64,000 bases of DNA, from the NCBI GenBank assembly GCA_013792135.1, contig VMSP01000110.1, positions 58,810 to 122,809 of the forward strand. Direction: 5' to 3'. The position numbers and the translations under genes are program-made. Below, one piece after another: positions 26,131 through 35,659 of this stretch. Position 1 is the first letter of the stretch, and each line of letters starts with the position of its first letter. The stretch comes from Desulfocapsa sp. (GTDB lineage Bacteria; Desulfobacterota; Desulfobulbia; Desulfobulbales; Desulfocapsaceae). The notes under the pieces were generated by a model that searched no databases, had not been told where the DNA came from, and was given only the letters and a program-made list of their open reading frames with translations.

Positions 26131-27201
26131 TTACTTGTCTGTCGTGGGCAGGATTGTTTTTTGTTCCTGTCCTTCTACATTCTGAATAATTTCAGCAGGA
26201 AGGCCATATCCCATTCTGACTTTCATGTCAATATCGGCAAACATCTCCGGGTGATCGGCAAGGAATTTCTTTGCATTTTCCCGGCCCTGGCCAATCCGTT
26301 CATCCTGATATGAATACCATGAGCCGCTTTTGTTGACAATGTCGTCTTCAACTGCCAGATCCAGGAGATCGCCGGTTTTGGAGATCCCTTCGCCATAGAT
26401 AATATCAAATTCTGCAGTCTTGAAGGGAGGGGCAACCTTGTTTTTTACCACTTTCACCTTGGTTCGATTGCCGATGACATTGTCTGCCCCTTCTTTGATG
26501 GCGGCAATTCTTCTGATATCAAGACGAAGAGTAGAGTAGAATTTCAGGGCGTTACCGCCGGTGGTAGTCTCCGGACTGCCGAACATGACCCCGATTTTCA
26601 TCCTGATCTGATTGATGAAGATAAGAATGGTGTTGCTGCGACTGATCACAGCGGTAAATTTTCGCATGGCCTGGGACATGAGCCGAGCCTGCAGGCCCAT
26701 ATGAGAATCGCCCACATTGCCGTCAATCTCGGCCTTGGGCACCAGGGCGGCCACGGAGTCAATGACAATCACATCGATACCGCCGGAGCGGATGAGAATC
26801 TCGGCAATCTCCAAGGCCTGTTCTCCATAATCCGGTTGGGAGACCAGCAGATTATCAATATCGACTCCCAGACGGGCGGCATAAGCGGTGTCAAGCGCGT
26901 GCTCCGCGTCAATAAACGCGGCGTTTCCTCCACGTTTCTGGGCCTCTGCCACAACATGCAGGGCCAGGGTTGTTTTACCGGACGATTCAGGGCCATAGAT
27001 CTCAGAGATTCTTCCTTTGGGAAAGCCGCCGACCCCAAGGGCTATATCCAGACTCAAGACACCTGTGGGGATAACAGGGATGGGCTCAGTCTCATGGCTT
27101 CCAAGCCGCATGATAGAGCCTTTGCCGAATTGGCGTTGAATCTGGCTGATGGCATTGTCTACGCTGTCTGCTCTATTTTTTGTTACATCTGGTGCCGCCA
27201 T
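26131..27201 (-). CDS. recA: Recombinase RecA
   Basis: 356 residues from the ATG at 27201 ([13 protein letters not shown]), supported by AGGAG 7 nt upstream. The frame stays open for 114 further codons into cinA, but those encode nothing RecA-like. Walker A is GPESSGKTT; the L1/L2 DNA-binding loops and [20 protein letters not shown] are conserved. RecA forms filaments on ssDNA for recombination, and drives LexA/UmuD autocleavage. No recognised LexA box was found in the 64 bp to cinA, though AGTGCACT forms a short palindrome there. It is probably co-transcribed with cinA and mtaB. Confidence 0.97.
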   Translation of the reverse strand: MAAPDVTKNRADSVDNAISQIQRQFGKGSIMRLGSHETEPIPVIPTGVLSLDIALGVGGFPKGRISEIYGPESSGKTTLALHVVAEAQKRGGNAAFIDAEHALDTAYAARLGVDIDNLLVSQPDYGEQALEIAEILIRSGGIDVIVIDSVAALVPKAEIDGNVGDSHMGLQARLMSQAMRKFTAVISRSNTILIFINQIRMKIGVMFGSPETTTGGNALKFYSTLRLDIRRIAAIKEGADNVIGNRTKVKVVKNKVAPPFKTAEFDIIYGEGISKTGDLLDLAVEDDIVNKSGSWYSYQDERIGQGRENAKKFLADHPEMFADIDMKVRMGYGLPAEIIQNVEGQEQKTILPTTDK

Positions 27202-27265
27202 AAAGGTTCTCCTGGAGTCTGTGTTATTGGAACAAGGTGAGAGGTGGAGTTTGCTAGTGCACTTG

Positions 27266-28513
27266 CTAAATACCGTCCTGTTGTAGCAGGTAATGCCTGG
27301 CAAGGTCAAGAGCTGTTTTGGCTGTGATCTCTTGAATTTGTTGTCGATTGCCCGCAAAGTGAAAGTGATGGGTCTCAATAGTAATTTTTGTGGCCAAGCT
27401 GATATAGACGGTGCCAACCGGTTTTTCAATCGTCCCGCCATCAGGGCCGGCAATGCCGGTGACCGCAAGGGTGATATCGGCATTACATCTGGTCCGCATA
27501 CCATCGGCCATTGCCTCTGCCACCTCCCTGCTGACCGCGCCATGGTTTGCCAGCAGTTCTTCGCTTACATCCAGATATTCTGTTTTCATGCTGTCGGCGT
27601 AGGCGATCACTCCTCCCAGATAATATCGCGAGCTGCCGGGGACTTGGGTTAACAGCTGACCAATCAGCCCCCCGGTACATGATTCCGCCGTGGCCAGATG
27701 CAGGTTCGCGCCATGGAGAAGCTGGCCTGTGACTGAGGCCATGCTGTCATTGTCGCTGCCGTAGATTGCCTGGCCAAGGTTCTTTTCTATTGTCTGGCAT
27801 GCGGCCTCAAAGAGGGGCACAGGATCGCTGCCCTTATGGGCGCGTACGGTAAGGCTCAGATGCACCTCTGGAAAAACCGGGTAGTAGCCGATATGAATGT
27901 TGTGGTTCAGGGCCAGTTTAACAATCTGTCGATTGATCTCCGCCTCAGCCATGCCAAAGATCTTGTACATCCGCTGGCAGGTTGTAAGCTGCCGTCCTTG
28001 ATTCAAGGTGGCAAGTCGGGGAATGACCTGTTCCAGAAGCAGCATCTGCATCTGGTAGGGCACGCCGGGGAGGAAAAAAATCGGTTTATTGTCGTGGATC
28101 AGTTGGTAGCCTGACATCTGTGAATGGAGAGTCAGGGCTTCGGCTCCTTGTGGCAGCCAGGCCAGCTTCTCCAGCGGGTTTAGGGGAGAGGCGGAGATGG
28201 TATCAAGGTGATTGCGGATCTGGGAGAGAAGTTCCAGATTAGGGATTGTGGGTCTATCCAGCGCTTTAGAAACAGCCTCGGTAGTAAGATCGTCGTCGGT
28301 TGAGCCTAAGCCCCCTGTGACCAGAACAAAATCAACCCGGCTGATGGCACGTTTCAGAGCCTCACCAATCAGGGCCGCAGAGTCTCCTATGGTATTTATG
28401 GCATAGATCTCATATCCTGCCTCATAGAGATGTCGGGCTGCAAAACCGCTGGTGGTGTTGGAGATGCGGCCTGAAGTCAATTCGTTGCCAATGGCTATTA
28501 TTTCACCCTGCAT
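27266..28513 (-). CDS. cinA: CinA, nicotinamide-nucleotide amidohydrolase
   Basis: 415 residues. An N-terminal MoCF/COG1058 domain ([26 protein letters not shown], about 1-170) is joined to a C-terminal PncC domain (about 255-410; [14 protein letters not shown] and [11 protein letters not shown]). The C-domain deamidates NMN to nicotinate mononucleotide in NAD recycling, and the N-domain handles ADP-ribose in characterised CinA. cinA-recA adjacency is widespread. It overlaps mtaB by 11 bp, so it is translationally coupled. Confidence 0.94.
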   Translation of the reverse strand: MQGEIIAIGNELTSGRISNTTSGFAARHLYEAGYEIYAINTIGDSAALIGEALKRAISRVDFVLVTGGLGSTDDDLTTEAVSKALDRPTIPNLELLSQIRNHLDTISASPLNPLEKLAWLPQGAEALTLHSQMSGYQLIHDNKPIFFLPGVPYQMQMLLLEQVIPRLATLNQGRQLTTCQRMYKIFGMAEAEINRQIVKLALNHNIHIGYYPVFPEVHLSLTVRAHKGSDPVPLFEAACQTIEKNLGQAIYGSDNDSMASVTGQLLHGANLHLATAESCTGGLIGQLLTQVPGSSRYYLGGVIAYADSMKTEYLDVSEELLANHGAVSREVAEAMADGMRTRCNADITLAVTGIAGPDGGTIEKPVGTVYISLATKITIETHHFHFAGNRQQIQEITAKTALDLARHYLLQQDGI

Positions 28514-29822
28514 GGTCGTCCTCTTTGTGTCTGCCGTTCACCTGTGTCCCGGAGGCGCTTTCAAGTGTTATCGCCGTGATGGTGTTCATCAGCGAGCGGT
28601 GACCAGGGAAGCTGACCGGGATGTAATTGTCGGTAAAGCCCCTGAGATTGCCATCGGGGTCACGTTTATGTTCAACCAGCACCGGTCGCGTGGCGCCCAG
28701 ATATCTCTTGTAAAAGTGTTCTTTCTTCTCTGCATCCAGTTGTCTCAGCCGTACCACCCGTTCATCTTTGACTGCCTGTGGAATCTGCTGGTCAAAGGTG
28801 GCAGCCAGGGTACCCGGTCGCTGGGAATAGGGAAAAACATGGAGGTAGGTACAGTCAAGTTCCTGGAGCCGGGAAAAGGTATTGGCAAAGTGTTGCTCCG
28901 TTTCACCTGGAAAGCCGACCAGAATATCAATACCGATGGCTGCATCCGGCAGCTTCTTTCTGCATAAGAGGAGCGTTTCCTTGAATTCCTGAGTGGTATA
29001 GCCACGGTTCATACGGGCGAGGATGGCGTCATCACCGCTTTGCAGCGGGATATGGAGATGGGGCAGGAAATTGTGCTGTTCGGCCATGAGCGCGAGCAGT
29101 TCCTCGCTGATCTCCATGGGCTCGATGGAGCTGAGGCGGAAGCGGATCTCCGGGTGGGCAAGACAGAGTCTTCGCATCATCTCAACACAGTTGGTTTCTT
29201 CCGGCAGATCTTTACCATAGAGCCCTACATGGATGCCGGTGACTACAATCTCCTTATGTCCCTCTGAACTAAAGATGACAGCCTGCTCCAGGACTTCTTC
29301 CAGCGGCAGGCTGCGGCTGGGGCCGCGGGTATAGGGGACAATGCAGTAGGTGCAGAAATTGTGACAGCCATCCTGGACGCGGAGGCAGGCCCGGGTACGG
29401 TCACCAAAATGGCGCACGGGCAGCCGGCAGATCTCTTTTTTCTGGGAGATTTTCCCCATCAGCATGGTCAGGTCGCAAGGGGTGTCACTGAGCGCGGCCT
29501 GCACCAAGCGGTCCTTGTTGCCATTGCCCACGATGCAGAGGGGCTTGTTTATACTATTCACCAGTGCCTGGGCGTCCATCTGAGCGTAGCAGCCGGTGAT
29601 CACGATTTTGGCATCCGGATGCTTCCGCATGAGTTGACGTACCGCCTGCCGGGATTGGGTTCCAGCCTTGGCAGTTACAGCGCAGGTGTTGATGACGATG
29701 ATATCTGCCATCTCTTTGGCCCCAGCCATACAGCAGCCGGCGGCTTCAAAACCGCTTTGGAAGGCCGCAGACTCATATTGGTTGACCTTGCAGCCAAGGG
29801 TGGTAATTGCGATTTTTTTCAT
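28503..29822 (-). CDS. mtaB: tRNA t6A37 methylthiotransferase MtaB
   Basis: 439 residues. The N-terminal UPF0004 domain has three cluster cysteines (LGCKVNQYES, NTCAVTAKA, TGCYAQ). The radical SAM motif CHNFCTYCIVPYTRG follows, and a TRAM-like end (RPVLVEHK...GNLRGFTDNYIPV). 'KVNQYES' is characteristic of MtaB rather than MiaB or RimO. It converts t6A to ms2t6A at tRNA position 37. First gene of mtaB-cinA-recA on the minus strand. Confidence 0.94.
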   Translation of the reverse strand: MKKIAITTLGCKVNQYESAAFQSGFEAAGCCMAGAKEMADIIVINTCAVTAKAGTQSRQAVRQLMRKHPDAKIVITGCYAQMDAQALVNSINKPLCIVGNGNKDRLVQAALSDTPCDLTMLMGKISQKKEICRLPVRHFGDRTRACLRVQDGCHNFCTYCIVPYTRGPSRSLPLEEVLEQAVIFSSEGHKEIVVTGIHVGLYGKDLPEETNCVEMMRRLCLAHPEIRFRLSSIEPMEISEELLALMAEQHNFLPHLHIPLQSGDDAILARMNRGYTTQEFKETLLLCRKKLPDAAIGIDILVGFPGETEQHFANTFSRLQELDCTYLHVFPYSQRPGTLAATFDQQIPQAVKDERVVRLRQLDAEKKEHFYKRYLGATRPVLVEHKRDPDGNLRGFTDNYIPVSFPGHRSLMNTITAITLESASGTQVNGRHKEDDHAG

Positions 29823-29946
29823 TTTTCGTCGATCTGTCGCATCTTATTTCCATTTATAAATCAAACGTGGTATTTGCTTCTGCGAGAAAACATTCTGTCA
29901 GCTTTTGATCGAGAACAATAACTTCACTTCTGATTTAGAATTGGGA

Positions 29947-30975
29947 TTATTCTATCTCGCCGCAGCCCAGTACCTTGTCATTATCGTAAATTACGGCAAA
30001 CTGGCCGGGGGTAACGGCCCGTTGCGGGGTCTCAAAGTGGATTTCCCAGAGCCGGTCATCGATCCTTTTGATGCTGGCATCGGCACCCTGGTGCCGGTAA
30101 CGGATTTTGACCTGATAAGTCTGTCCTTCATCCGGTGTCTGGAGCCAATGAGGCTGGTGGATCAGCAGTCTGTCACGGTAGAGGTCTTCCTCTTTGCCGA
30201 TGATCACGCTATTGGTTTCTGGGTCAAGGGCGGTGACGTACCAGGGGCTGATGTCGGCAATGCCCAATCCCCTGCGCTGGCCAATGGTATAATGGAAAAG
30301 ACCTTGATGTACGCCCAGATCCTGACCTTCTCTGGTGACAATTCTTCCTGCTTGCTCAGCCTGAGGGATACGTTCGCTGAGGAACTGCCCAACCGGCGTT
30401 GATCCCAGAAAACAGATATCCTGGCTTTCCTGACCCCGGAAATCGGTAAACCCATGCTCTTCAACAAGCTGATAGGCCTCTTCTTTTTGATGCTCACCCA
30501 AGGGGAAAAGAGACCGGCTCAGCTGGTAATGATCCAAGCGGGCGAGGAAATAGGATTGATCTTTGGTCTTATCGCTTCCCTTGTAAAGCTGGTACGTGTC
30601 GCCATCCTTTTCTATTCGCGCATAATGTCCGGTGGCCATGGCGTCCATGCCGCTTGCCAGTATGGCATCCATGAAGATCCCGAATTTGATGGTATGATTA
30701 CAGATCATGCAGGGATTTGGGGTCAGCCCTTGTTGGTACGTTGTCGTGAAGTAGTGAAGGATGGTGGTGCTAAACTCATGGCTGAGGTCGATTACCTGCA
30801 GGTCAACCCCCAGTTGATTGGCAACGGCGCGCGCCCGCTGTTCCTGTTTGTCCAGATCGGGACCAGCCAGGCGCATGAAAAATCCATGAACGTCATGGTG
30901 TTGCAGGAGAAGCAGGGCACAGGCGGTGGAATCTACTCCTCCGCTCATGGCGATGCCAATCTTTTTTGTGTTCAC
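29947..30975 (-). CDS. mnmA: tRNA-specific 2-thiouridylase MnmA
   Basis: 342 residues. The PP-loop AMSGGVDSTACAL and the two catalytic cysteines, in NPCMICN and DICFLGS, are intact; the C-terminal beta-barrels (GLGIADISPWYVTALD) complete the family architecture. It thiolates U34 of Lys/Glu/Gln tRNAs using a TusE/IscS-derived persulfide. It stands upstream of mtaB on the same strand (124 bp gap), giving a small tRNA-modification cluster with the U32 gene across the divergent region. Confidence 0.95.
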   Translation of the reverse strand: MNTKKIGIAMSGGVDSTACALLLLQHHDVHGFFMRLAGPDLDKQEQRARAVANQLGVDLQVIDLSHEFSTTILHYFTTTYQQGLTPNPCMICNHTIKFGIFMDAILASGMDAMATGHYARIEKDGDTYQLYKGSDKTKDQSYFLARLDHYQLSRSLFPLGEHQKEEAYQLVEEHGFTDFRGQESQDICFLGSTPVGQFLSERIPQAEQAGRIVTREGQDLGVHQGLFHYTIGQRRGLGIADISPWYVTALDPETNSVIIGKEEDLYRDRLLIHQPHWLQTPDEGQTYQVKIRYRHQGADASIKRIDDRLWEIHFETPQRAVTPGQFAVIYDNDKVLGCGEIE

Positions 30976-31084
30976 CGAAATCTTTGCATCCTTTATTGCT
31001 TGCTTGGTAATCCAGGGATCATATGGTATGATTCTTTTTTCGCGCTGCGCTTGATTATCCCGTGTCCGCAGGCCATGTATGGCC

Positions 31085-31125
31085 CAGTGTCGCGCGCGCC
31101 ATGGATGGATAAAGCGCGATCTCTG
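31085..31125. repeat. Hairpin module shared with element E
   Basis: The module runs CAGTGTCGCGCGCGCCATGG to GCGATCTCTG and aligns with 14515-14555 in element E. Arms GTCGCGC/GCGCGAT here correspond to GTCGCTC/GAGCGAC there, so one base-pair change is compensated. It lies between divergent mnmA and the U32 gene, where the rest of the element is not clearly conserved. Confidence 0.5.
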
Positions 31126-31162
31126 TTTCCTGACCTACTGACCTCTGAATATATACCTTACC

Positions 31163-32464
31163 ATGGACAAAAAAGAAAGCGGCAATGGGGCTGCTCCGGT
31201 CATGCCGGAGCTGTTGGCCCCGGCTGGAACCTTTGAAAAACTGGTGACCGCCATTCATTATGGTGCCGATGCTGTTTATCTTGGCGGCAGGCAGTTCAGT
31301 CTGCGGGCTAAGGCTGGGAATTTCACCCCGGAGGCAATGGCCGATGCAGTCAGCTACGCCCATGCCCGGGGCGTCAAGCTCTATGTGACCATCAATATTC
31401 TGGCCCATAATCAGGATTTTGTCGACCTTGATCACTCTTTACTCTTTTTGCAGCAGATTGCAGTTGATGCCCTGATTGTCGCTGATCCCGGCATTCTCAT
31501 GCGCGCCCGCTCGGTGGTGCCCCTGCTTCCCATCCATCTTTCTACTCAAGCCAATGTGACTAATTACGCGGCGGCTGCCTTCTGGCTCTCTCAAGGGGTC
31601 TCCCGGCTGAATCTTGCCCGCGAGCTGTCTCTGGTGGAAATCGCCGAGATCAGAAAAGTGGTGCAGGGTGAGTTGGAGATCTTTGTCCATGGTGCCCTTT
31701 GTATCTCCTATTCCGGCCGTTGCATGCTGTCTAATTATATGACCGGTCGTGATGCCAATCAGGGCAACTGTGCCCATCCCTGCCGCTACAGTTACGCCCT
31801 CACGGAAGAGAAACGGCCCGGCCAGTATTTTCCGGTGGAAGAAGACGAGCGGGGCACCTATATCTTCAACTCCAAAGACCTCTGTCTCTTGGAGCGGCTG
31901 CCCGAGCTGGTGGCGACCGGTGCCAACTCCCTGAAGATTGAAGGGCGAATGAAGTCCATTTTTTATGTGGGTGGAGTCGTTCGCATCTATCGGGCTGCCC
32001 TCGATTATCTGGCCACCCTCCCGGCTGAGGCCTGGCAGCAACCTGAAGCCATTGTGCTGCCGAAGATCTTCAGGAATGAGATTGCCAAGACCGGTACCCG
32101 CGGCACTACCGAGAACTTTATTGATCAGCGTCCCGGCAGCGGTGAGATGGTTTATCATACCTCTCGTGAGGTGCAGACCGTCCATCCGGTGGCGGTAATC
32201 AGAGAGGAAGGTGAACATCCACTGGTTGAAGCCAGGAATGTGCTGCAGACGGGTGACCTGATTGAGTATATGTTGCCGGGCATTGAGGTGATACCGCTTG
32301 AGGTCGTCGCCATGCGTACCGAAAAAGGGGAAGAGATCAGCCGTGCTAATCCTGGCAACATGGTTTTCTTGACCACCAAACCGTTATTATTTTGTGGGGT
32401 GAAGAATGGAATTCTGCGTCGGCAGGATGTGGTGGAACGTGAATGCTCTTGCAACGTTCCCTGA
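31163..32464 (+). CDS. trhP: U32-family tRNA hydroxylation protein (TrhP/YegQ-like)
   Basis: 433 residues. The block PELLAPAGTFEKL...GADAVYLGG starts the U32 domain, and the four-Cys cluster motif runs HGALCISYSGRCMLSNYM then GNCAHPCRY, with EEDERGTYIFNSKDLCLL after it. This matches TrhP (YegQ), which uses prephenate to hydroxylate U34 in tRNA (ho5U). The older label is 'peptidase U32/collagenase-like'. RlhA or UbiU/V are related alternatives but differ in spacing. It stands alone, upstream of the SulP transporter gene. Confidence 0.87.
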   Translation: MDKKESGNGAAPVMPELLAPAGTFEKLVTAIHYGADAVYLGGRQFSLRAKAGNFTPEAMADAVSYAHARGVKLYVTINILAHNQDFVDLDHSLLFLQQIAVDALIVADPGILMRARSVVPLLPIHLSTQANVTNYAAAAFWLSQGVSRLNLARELSLVEIAEIRKVVQGELEIFVHGALCISYSGRCMLSNYMTGRDANQGNCAHPCRYSYALTEEKRPGQYFPVEEDERGTYIFNSKDLCLLERLPELVATGANSLKIEGRMKSIFYVGGVVRIYRAALDYLATLPAEAWQQPEAIVLPKIFRNEIAKTGTRGTTENFIDQRPGSGEMVYHTSREVQTVHPVAVIREEGEHPLVEARNVLQTGDLIEYMLPGIEVIPLEVVAMRTEKGEEISRANPGNMVFLTTKPLLFCGVKNGILRRQDVVERECSCNVP

Positions 32465-32501
32465 TACTGCCCGTCATCTATTTTAAAAGAAGGTTATTCT
32501 T

Positions 32502-34706
32502 ATGTCCGTACTTTTGAATAAATTGCGTGCCCCCGGGGATTTATGGGGCGGGCTGGCGTCCATGCTGGTGGCCTTGCCGGCATCGGTGGCTTTCGGGGTC
32601 ACTGTCTATGCGGCGATTAGTCCGCATTATGTGGCACTTGGCGCCGTGGCAGGGATGCTGGGGGCTGCTGCCCTCGGCCTGATTGCCCCAGTTTTTGGTG
32701 GTACAGATCGTCTGATCAGTGCGCCCTGCGCTCCGGCGGCAGCAGTATTGTCAGCTTTTGCCATTGAACTGGTGAAACAGGGCGTTGCTCCTGAGAGCAT
32801 TGTTCTGTTGTTGACTGTGCTTGCCGGATTAACGGGTCTGGTGCAGATCCTTTTTGGATTTCTCGGGATTGGCCGCATCATTAAATATATCCCTTATACG
32901 GTTGTCAGTGGCTATTTAAGCGGAGTCGGCATTATTATTATTACCAGTCAGATCCGTAATTTTATGGGGGCTGGCGCTGATACGCCGTGGTGGCAGGTTG
33001 TTATAAACCCGGCGCTTTGGGATATGCGCAGCATTTATGTTGGTGCGGCAACGGTGCTTGTCGCCCTGCTGGGACCAAAGCTGACCAAGGCGATTCCCGG
33101 CACGATCCTTGGCGTCTGTGCCGGGTTGTTGACCTATTTCGGGCTGGCCGCAACCGATCCGTCGATGATGACGCTTACTGATAACAGCTTGGTGCTTGGC
33201 AGCCTTGGCGCGGTGGAAAAAGGGTATTTCAGCACCTTTGTCGCCCGCTGGCATGACCTGGGTGAATTGAAGGTTTCTCAGGTCGGAGCCCTTGTCGGCA
33301 GCGCCCTGACCCTGGCCGCTCTGCTCTCCATTGATACCTTGAAAACCTGTGTGGTGATTGATCGGAAGACGCGGACCCGTCATGAGCCGAATAGGGAATT
33401 GTGCGCCCAAGGGCTGGCCAATATCGCCTCATCGATGATTGGTGGTCTTCCCGGTTCCGGCACCATGGGACCATCCATGGTAAACCTCAACAGTGGCGCC
33501 CAGACACGTGTCTCCGGTATCATGGAAGGGGTTTTCGTGCTGGTGGCGGCGCTGGCATTGAGTACGGTTATTGCCTGGATTCCCCTTGCCACCCTGGCTG
33601 GTATCCTGATCGTTATCGGTCTGCGGATGATTGATACGGAACCCCTGCGCTTCCTCGAATCGCGTGGGACCGTTCTAGACTTTGCAGTGGTGCTGGCGGT
33701 GGTCACTATTGCCCTGACAGTGGGTCTGATTGCCGCCTCCGCCTCCGGTGTTGCCATGTCCATCCTTCTTTTCGTTCGTGAGCAGGTTGGGGGATCGGTG
33801 GTCCGGCATAAGTCTTTTGTCCATCAGCGCTCATCTACCTGGTCCCGCTCGGAGGCCGAGCGCCGCATGATCGGGCAGAAGGGTGAAAAGGCTATTATCT
33901 TTGAACTCCAGGGCAGTCTTTTTTTCGGCACTACCTACAAGCTCTATTCTATTCTGGCACCGGAGATCAAAAGCCGGGATTATGTCATCCTCGATCTGCG
34001 TCTGGTCCAGTCGGTGGATATTACGGCCGTCCACATGCTCATCCAGGTGCGGGACATTCTGGCGGAACGAGGTGCCTTTCTGCTGCTCAGCAATGTGCAT
34101 GAGCGACAGAAAGGCCGTAATCTTCGGGAATTATTTGAGCAGACTGGTCTGACGGGTGGAAGTGGTGATACTGTGCATATCTTTCCAGTTCTTGAGTCCG
34201 CCATTGAATGGGTGGAGGAACGTCTGATCGCGGAGGTTAAAGCCCCGGTGGATGAGGAGGTGCTGCTGCAATTACAGGAGATGGAGCTCTTTCAGGGGCA
34301 CAAGGATGAGACGCTTGTCGATCTGGAGGAGCGCATGGAACAGCGATCTTTCAAGGCCGGAGAAGCCATTTACTCCATAGGAGATCAGGGGCATGCAATT
34401 TATCTGATCCGGCGCGGTGAAGTCAGGATTACGGCACCCATCGTTGGCAGCAGGCAGCTGCATCATGTGGCAACCATAGGCCGCGGAGATTTTTTTGGTG
34501 GTCTGGCCTTTCTCGATGGTCATAACCGCAGTGATAATGCCATTGCCCATACGGATACTGATCTCTATATGCTGACCCTGGAAAATTTTCATCAACTGGC
34601 CGAGGAGCATAAACGGCTGGCGTTGGTATTGATCTCGGCAATTTCCCGTACCCTGGCTCATCGTCTGCGCCATGCCAATGGCGAACGAACATTGCTGCAC
34701 ACCTAA
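32502..34706 (+). CDS. SulP-family anion transporter with STAS and cyclic-nucleotide-binding domains
   Basis: 734 residues. The N-terminal 430 residues are a SLC26/SulP membrane domain (about 12 helices; GDLWGGLASMLVALPASVAFG start, GGLPGSGTMGPSMVNLNSGA loop). A cytoplasmic STAS domain follows (about 455-570; LDLRLVQSVDITAVHML), then a cNMP-binding domain (about 605-720; GRGDFFGGLAFLDG). It probably exchanges sulfate, bicarbonate or dicarboxylate; the ion cannot be told from sequence. The cNMP domain suggests second-messenger gating. The phosphate-binding Arg/Glu signature is partly degenerate (GGLAFLDG), so ligand binding is uncertain. Confidence 0.88.
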   Translation: MSVLLNKLRAPGDLWGGLASMLVALPASVAFGVTVYAAISPHYVALGAVAGMLGAAALGLIAPVFGGTDRLISAPCAPAAAVLSAFAIELVKQGVAPESIVLLLTVLAGLTGLVQILFGFLGIGRIIKYIPYTVVSGYLSGVGIIIITSQIRNFMGAGADTPWWQVVINPALWDMRSIYVGAATVLVALLGPKLTKAIPGTILGVCAGLLTYFGLAATDPSMMTLTDNSLVLGSLGAVEKGYFSTFVARWHDLGELKVSQVGALVGSALTLAALLSIDTLKTCVVIDRKTRTRHEPNRELCAQGLANIASSMIGGLPGSGTMGPSMVNLNSGAQTRVSGIMEGVFVLVAALALSTVIAWIPLATLAGILIVIGLRMIDTEPLRFLESRGTVLDFAVVLAVVTIALTVGLIAASASGVAMSILLFVREQVGGSVVRHKSFVHQRSSTWSRSEAERRMIGQKGEKAIIFELQGSLFFGTTYKLYSILAPEIKSRDYVILDLRLVQSVDITAVHMLIQVRDILAERGAFLLLSNVHERQKGRNLRELFEQTGLTGGSGDTVHIFPVLESAIEWVEERLIAEVKAPVDEEVLLQLQEMELFQGHKDETLVDLEERMEQRSFKAGEAIYSIGDQGHAIYLIRRGEVRITAPIVGSRQLHHVATIGRGDFFGGLAFLDGHNRSDNAIAHTDTDLYMLTLENFHQLAEEHKRLALVLISAISRTLAHRLRHANGERTLLHT

Positions 34707-34736
34707 ACGGTGAACAAAATTAAGGAGTAAATCAAT

Positions 34737-35534
34737 ATGAACGACCATGCAAAACGATTTAAACTGACCCTGGAGTTTGACGGCCGCCGCTATAGCGGTT
34801 GGCAGAAGCAGGATGAGGCCAGAACCATTCAAGGCACTCTGCTCGCGGCAGCGACAGAGCTTTTTGGCTCTCAGGTCGACGTGCAGGGCAGCGGCCGTAC
34901 CGATGCGGGGGTGCATGGACTGCATTTTGTGGCCCATCTGGAGGCCCATACCGACCTCAATCCCCAGGAGATCAGGGAGCGGTTGAATGCATCATTGCCC
35001 GGGGATATTTCCATCCTTGACTGCAAGCGGGCCGGGGCTCGTTTTCACGCCCGCCATAATTGTATTGGTCGCAGTTATTGCTATCAGATTGCCAGACGCA
35101 AGACGGCTCTGGGCCGGGGCCATGTCTGGCAGGTTGACGATCTGCTGAACGGAGAACGGATGCAGGAGGCGGCTGCAGCACTGATGGGGATGTATGATTT
35201 TACCTCATTCACCGATCGGCAGGTGGTGAAAAAGAAATCTCCTACGGTCATGATCAATCAATGTCAGGTTGTGGTAACCGGGGATCTGATCCTCTTCCGG
35301 ATTGTGGGATCGCATTTTCTGTGGAAGATGGTGCGTCGGATTGTCGGGGTGCTGGTTGCAGTCGGCAAAGGGAAGCTGACAGTGGCGGATGTGCAGCGTT
35401 TTCTGCAGGAACCGGTGGATCTGAAACAGTATACCGCACCGGCCCAGGGGCTTTTCTTTGAGCGTGCCTTTTATGACCAGGAAGAGCTGGATGGTTTCCT
35501 GGTTGCGGATGAATTGCGGCCAGAATTTTTTTGA
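34737..35534 (+). CDS. truA: tRNA pseudouridine(38-40) synthase TruA
   Basis: 265 residues. The catalytic Asp is in GSGRTDAGVHGLHFVAH, with FHARHNCIGRSYCYQI and GSHFLWKMVRRIVGVL as further family blocks. It isomerises U38-U40 in tRNA anticodon stems. It starts 30 bp after the transporter gene and is followed by a strong hairpin, so it closes this transcript. Confidence 0.96.
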   Translation: MNDHAKRFKLTLEFDGRRYSGWQKQDEARTIQGTLLAAATELFGSQVDVQGSGRTDAGVHGLHFVAHLEAHTDLNPQEIRERLNASLPGDISILDCKRAGARFHARHNCIGRSYCYQIARRKTALGRGHVWQVDDLLNGERMQEAAAALMGMYDFTSFTDRQVVKKKSPTVMINQCQVVVTGDLILFRIVGSHFLWKMVRRIVGVLVAVGKGKLTVADVQRFLQEPVDLKQYTAPAQGLFFERAFYDQEELDGFLVADELRPEFF

Positions 35535-35582
35535 TAGGCCGTGCTATAAGAGCATAAGATGTTTCTTGATAAAACTCTGAAA

Positions 35583-35652
35583 ACGGGTAAGGACTTTTTT
35601 TGCTCCAGGAAAGTCCTTTTTCTTTCCCGTACCACTCCTTCCTTCCTGGAGC
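35583..35652 (+). terminator. Intrinsic terminator/leader hairpins between truA and the histidine kinase
   Basis: AAGGACTTT (35589-35597) pairs with AAAGTCCTT (35610-35618), followed by TTTTC, and ACGGG/CCCGT extends the stem outward (35583-35587, 35626-35630). A second perfect stem, TGCTCCAGGA (35601-35610) with TCCTGGAGCA (35643-35652), contains the GGAG that would serve as RBS for the kinase start at 35660. The first is a plausible rho-independent terminator; the second could mask the RBS. Confidence 0.65.
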
Positions 35653-35659
35653 ATTGTAG

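Noticed and set aside
27202..27543. 114-codon N-terminal extension of RecA
   Set aside because: Overlaps cinA, not RecA-like, and a good RBS supports the start at 27201.
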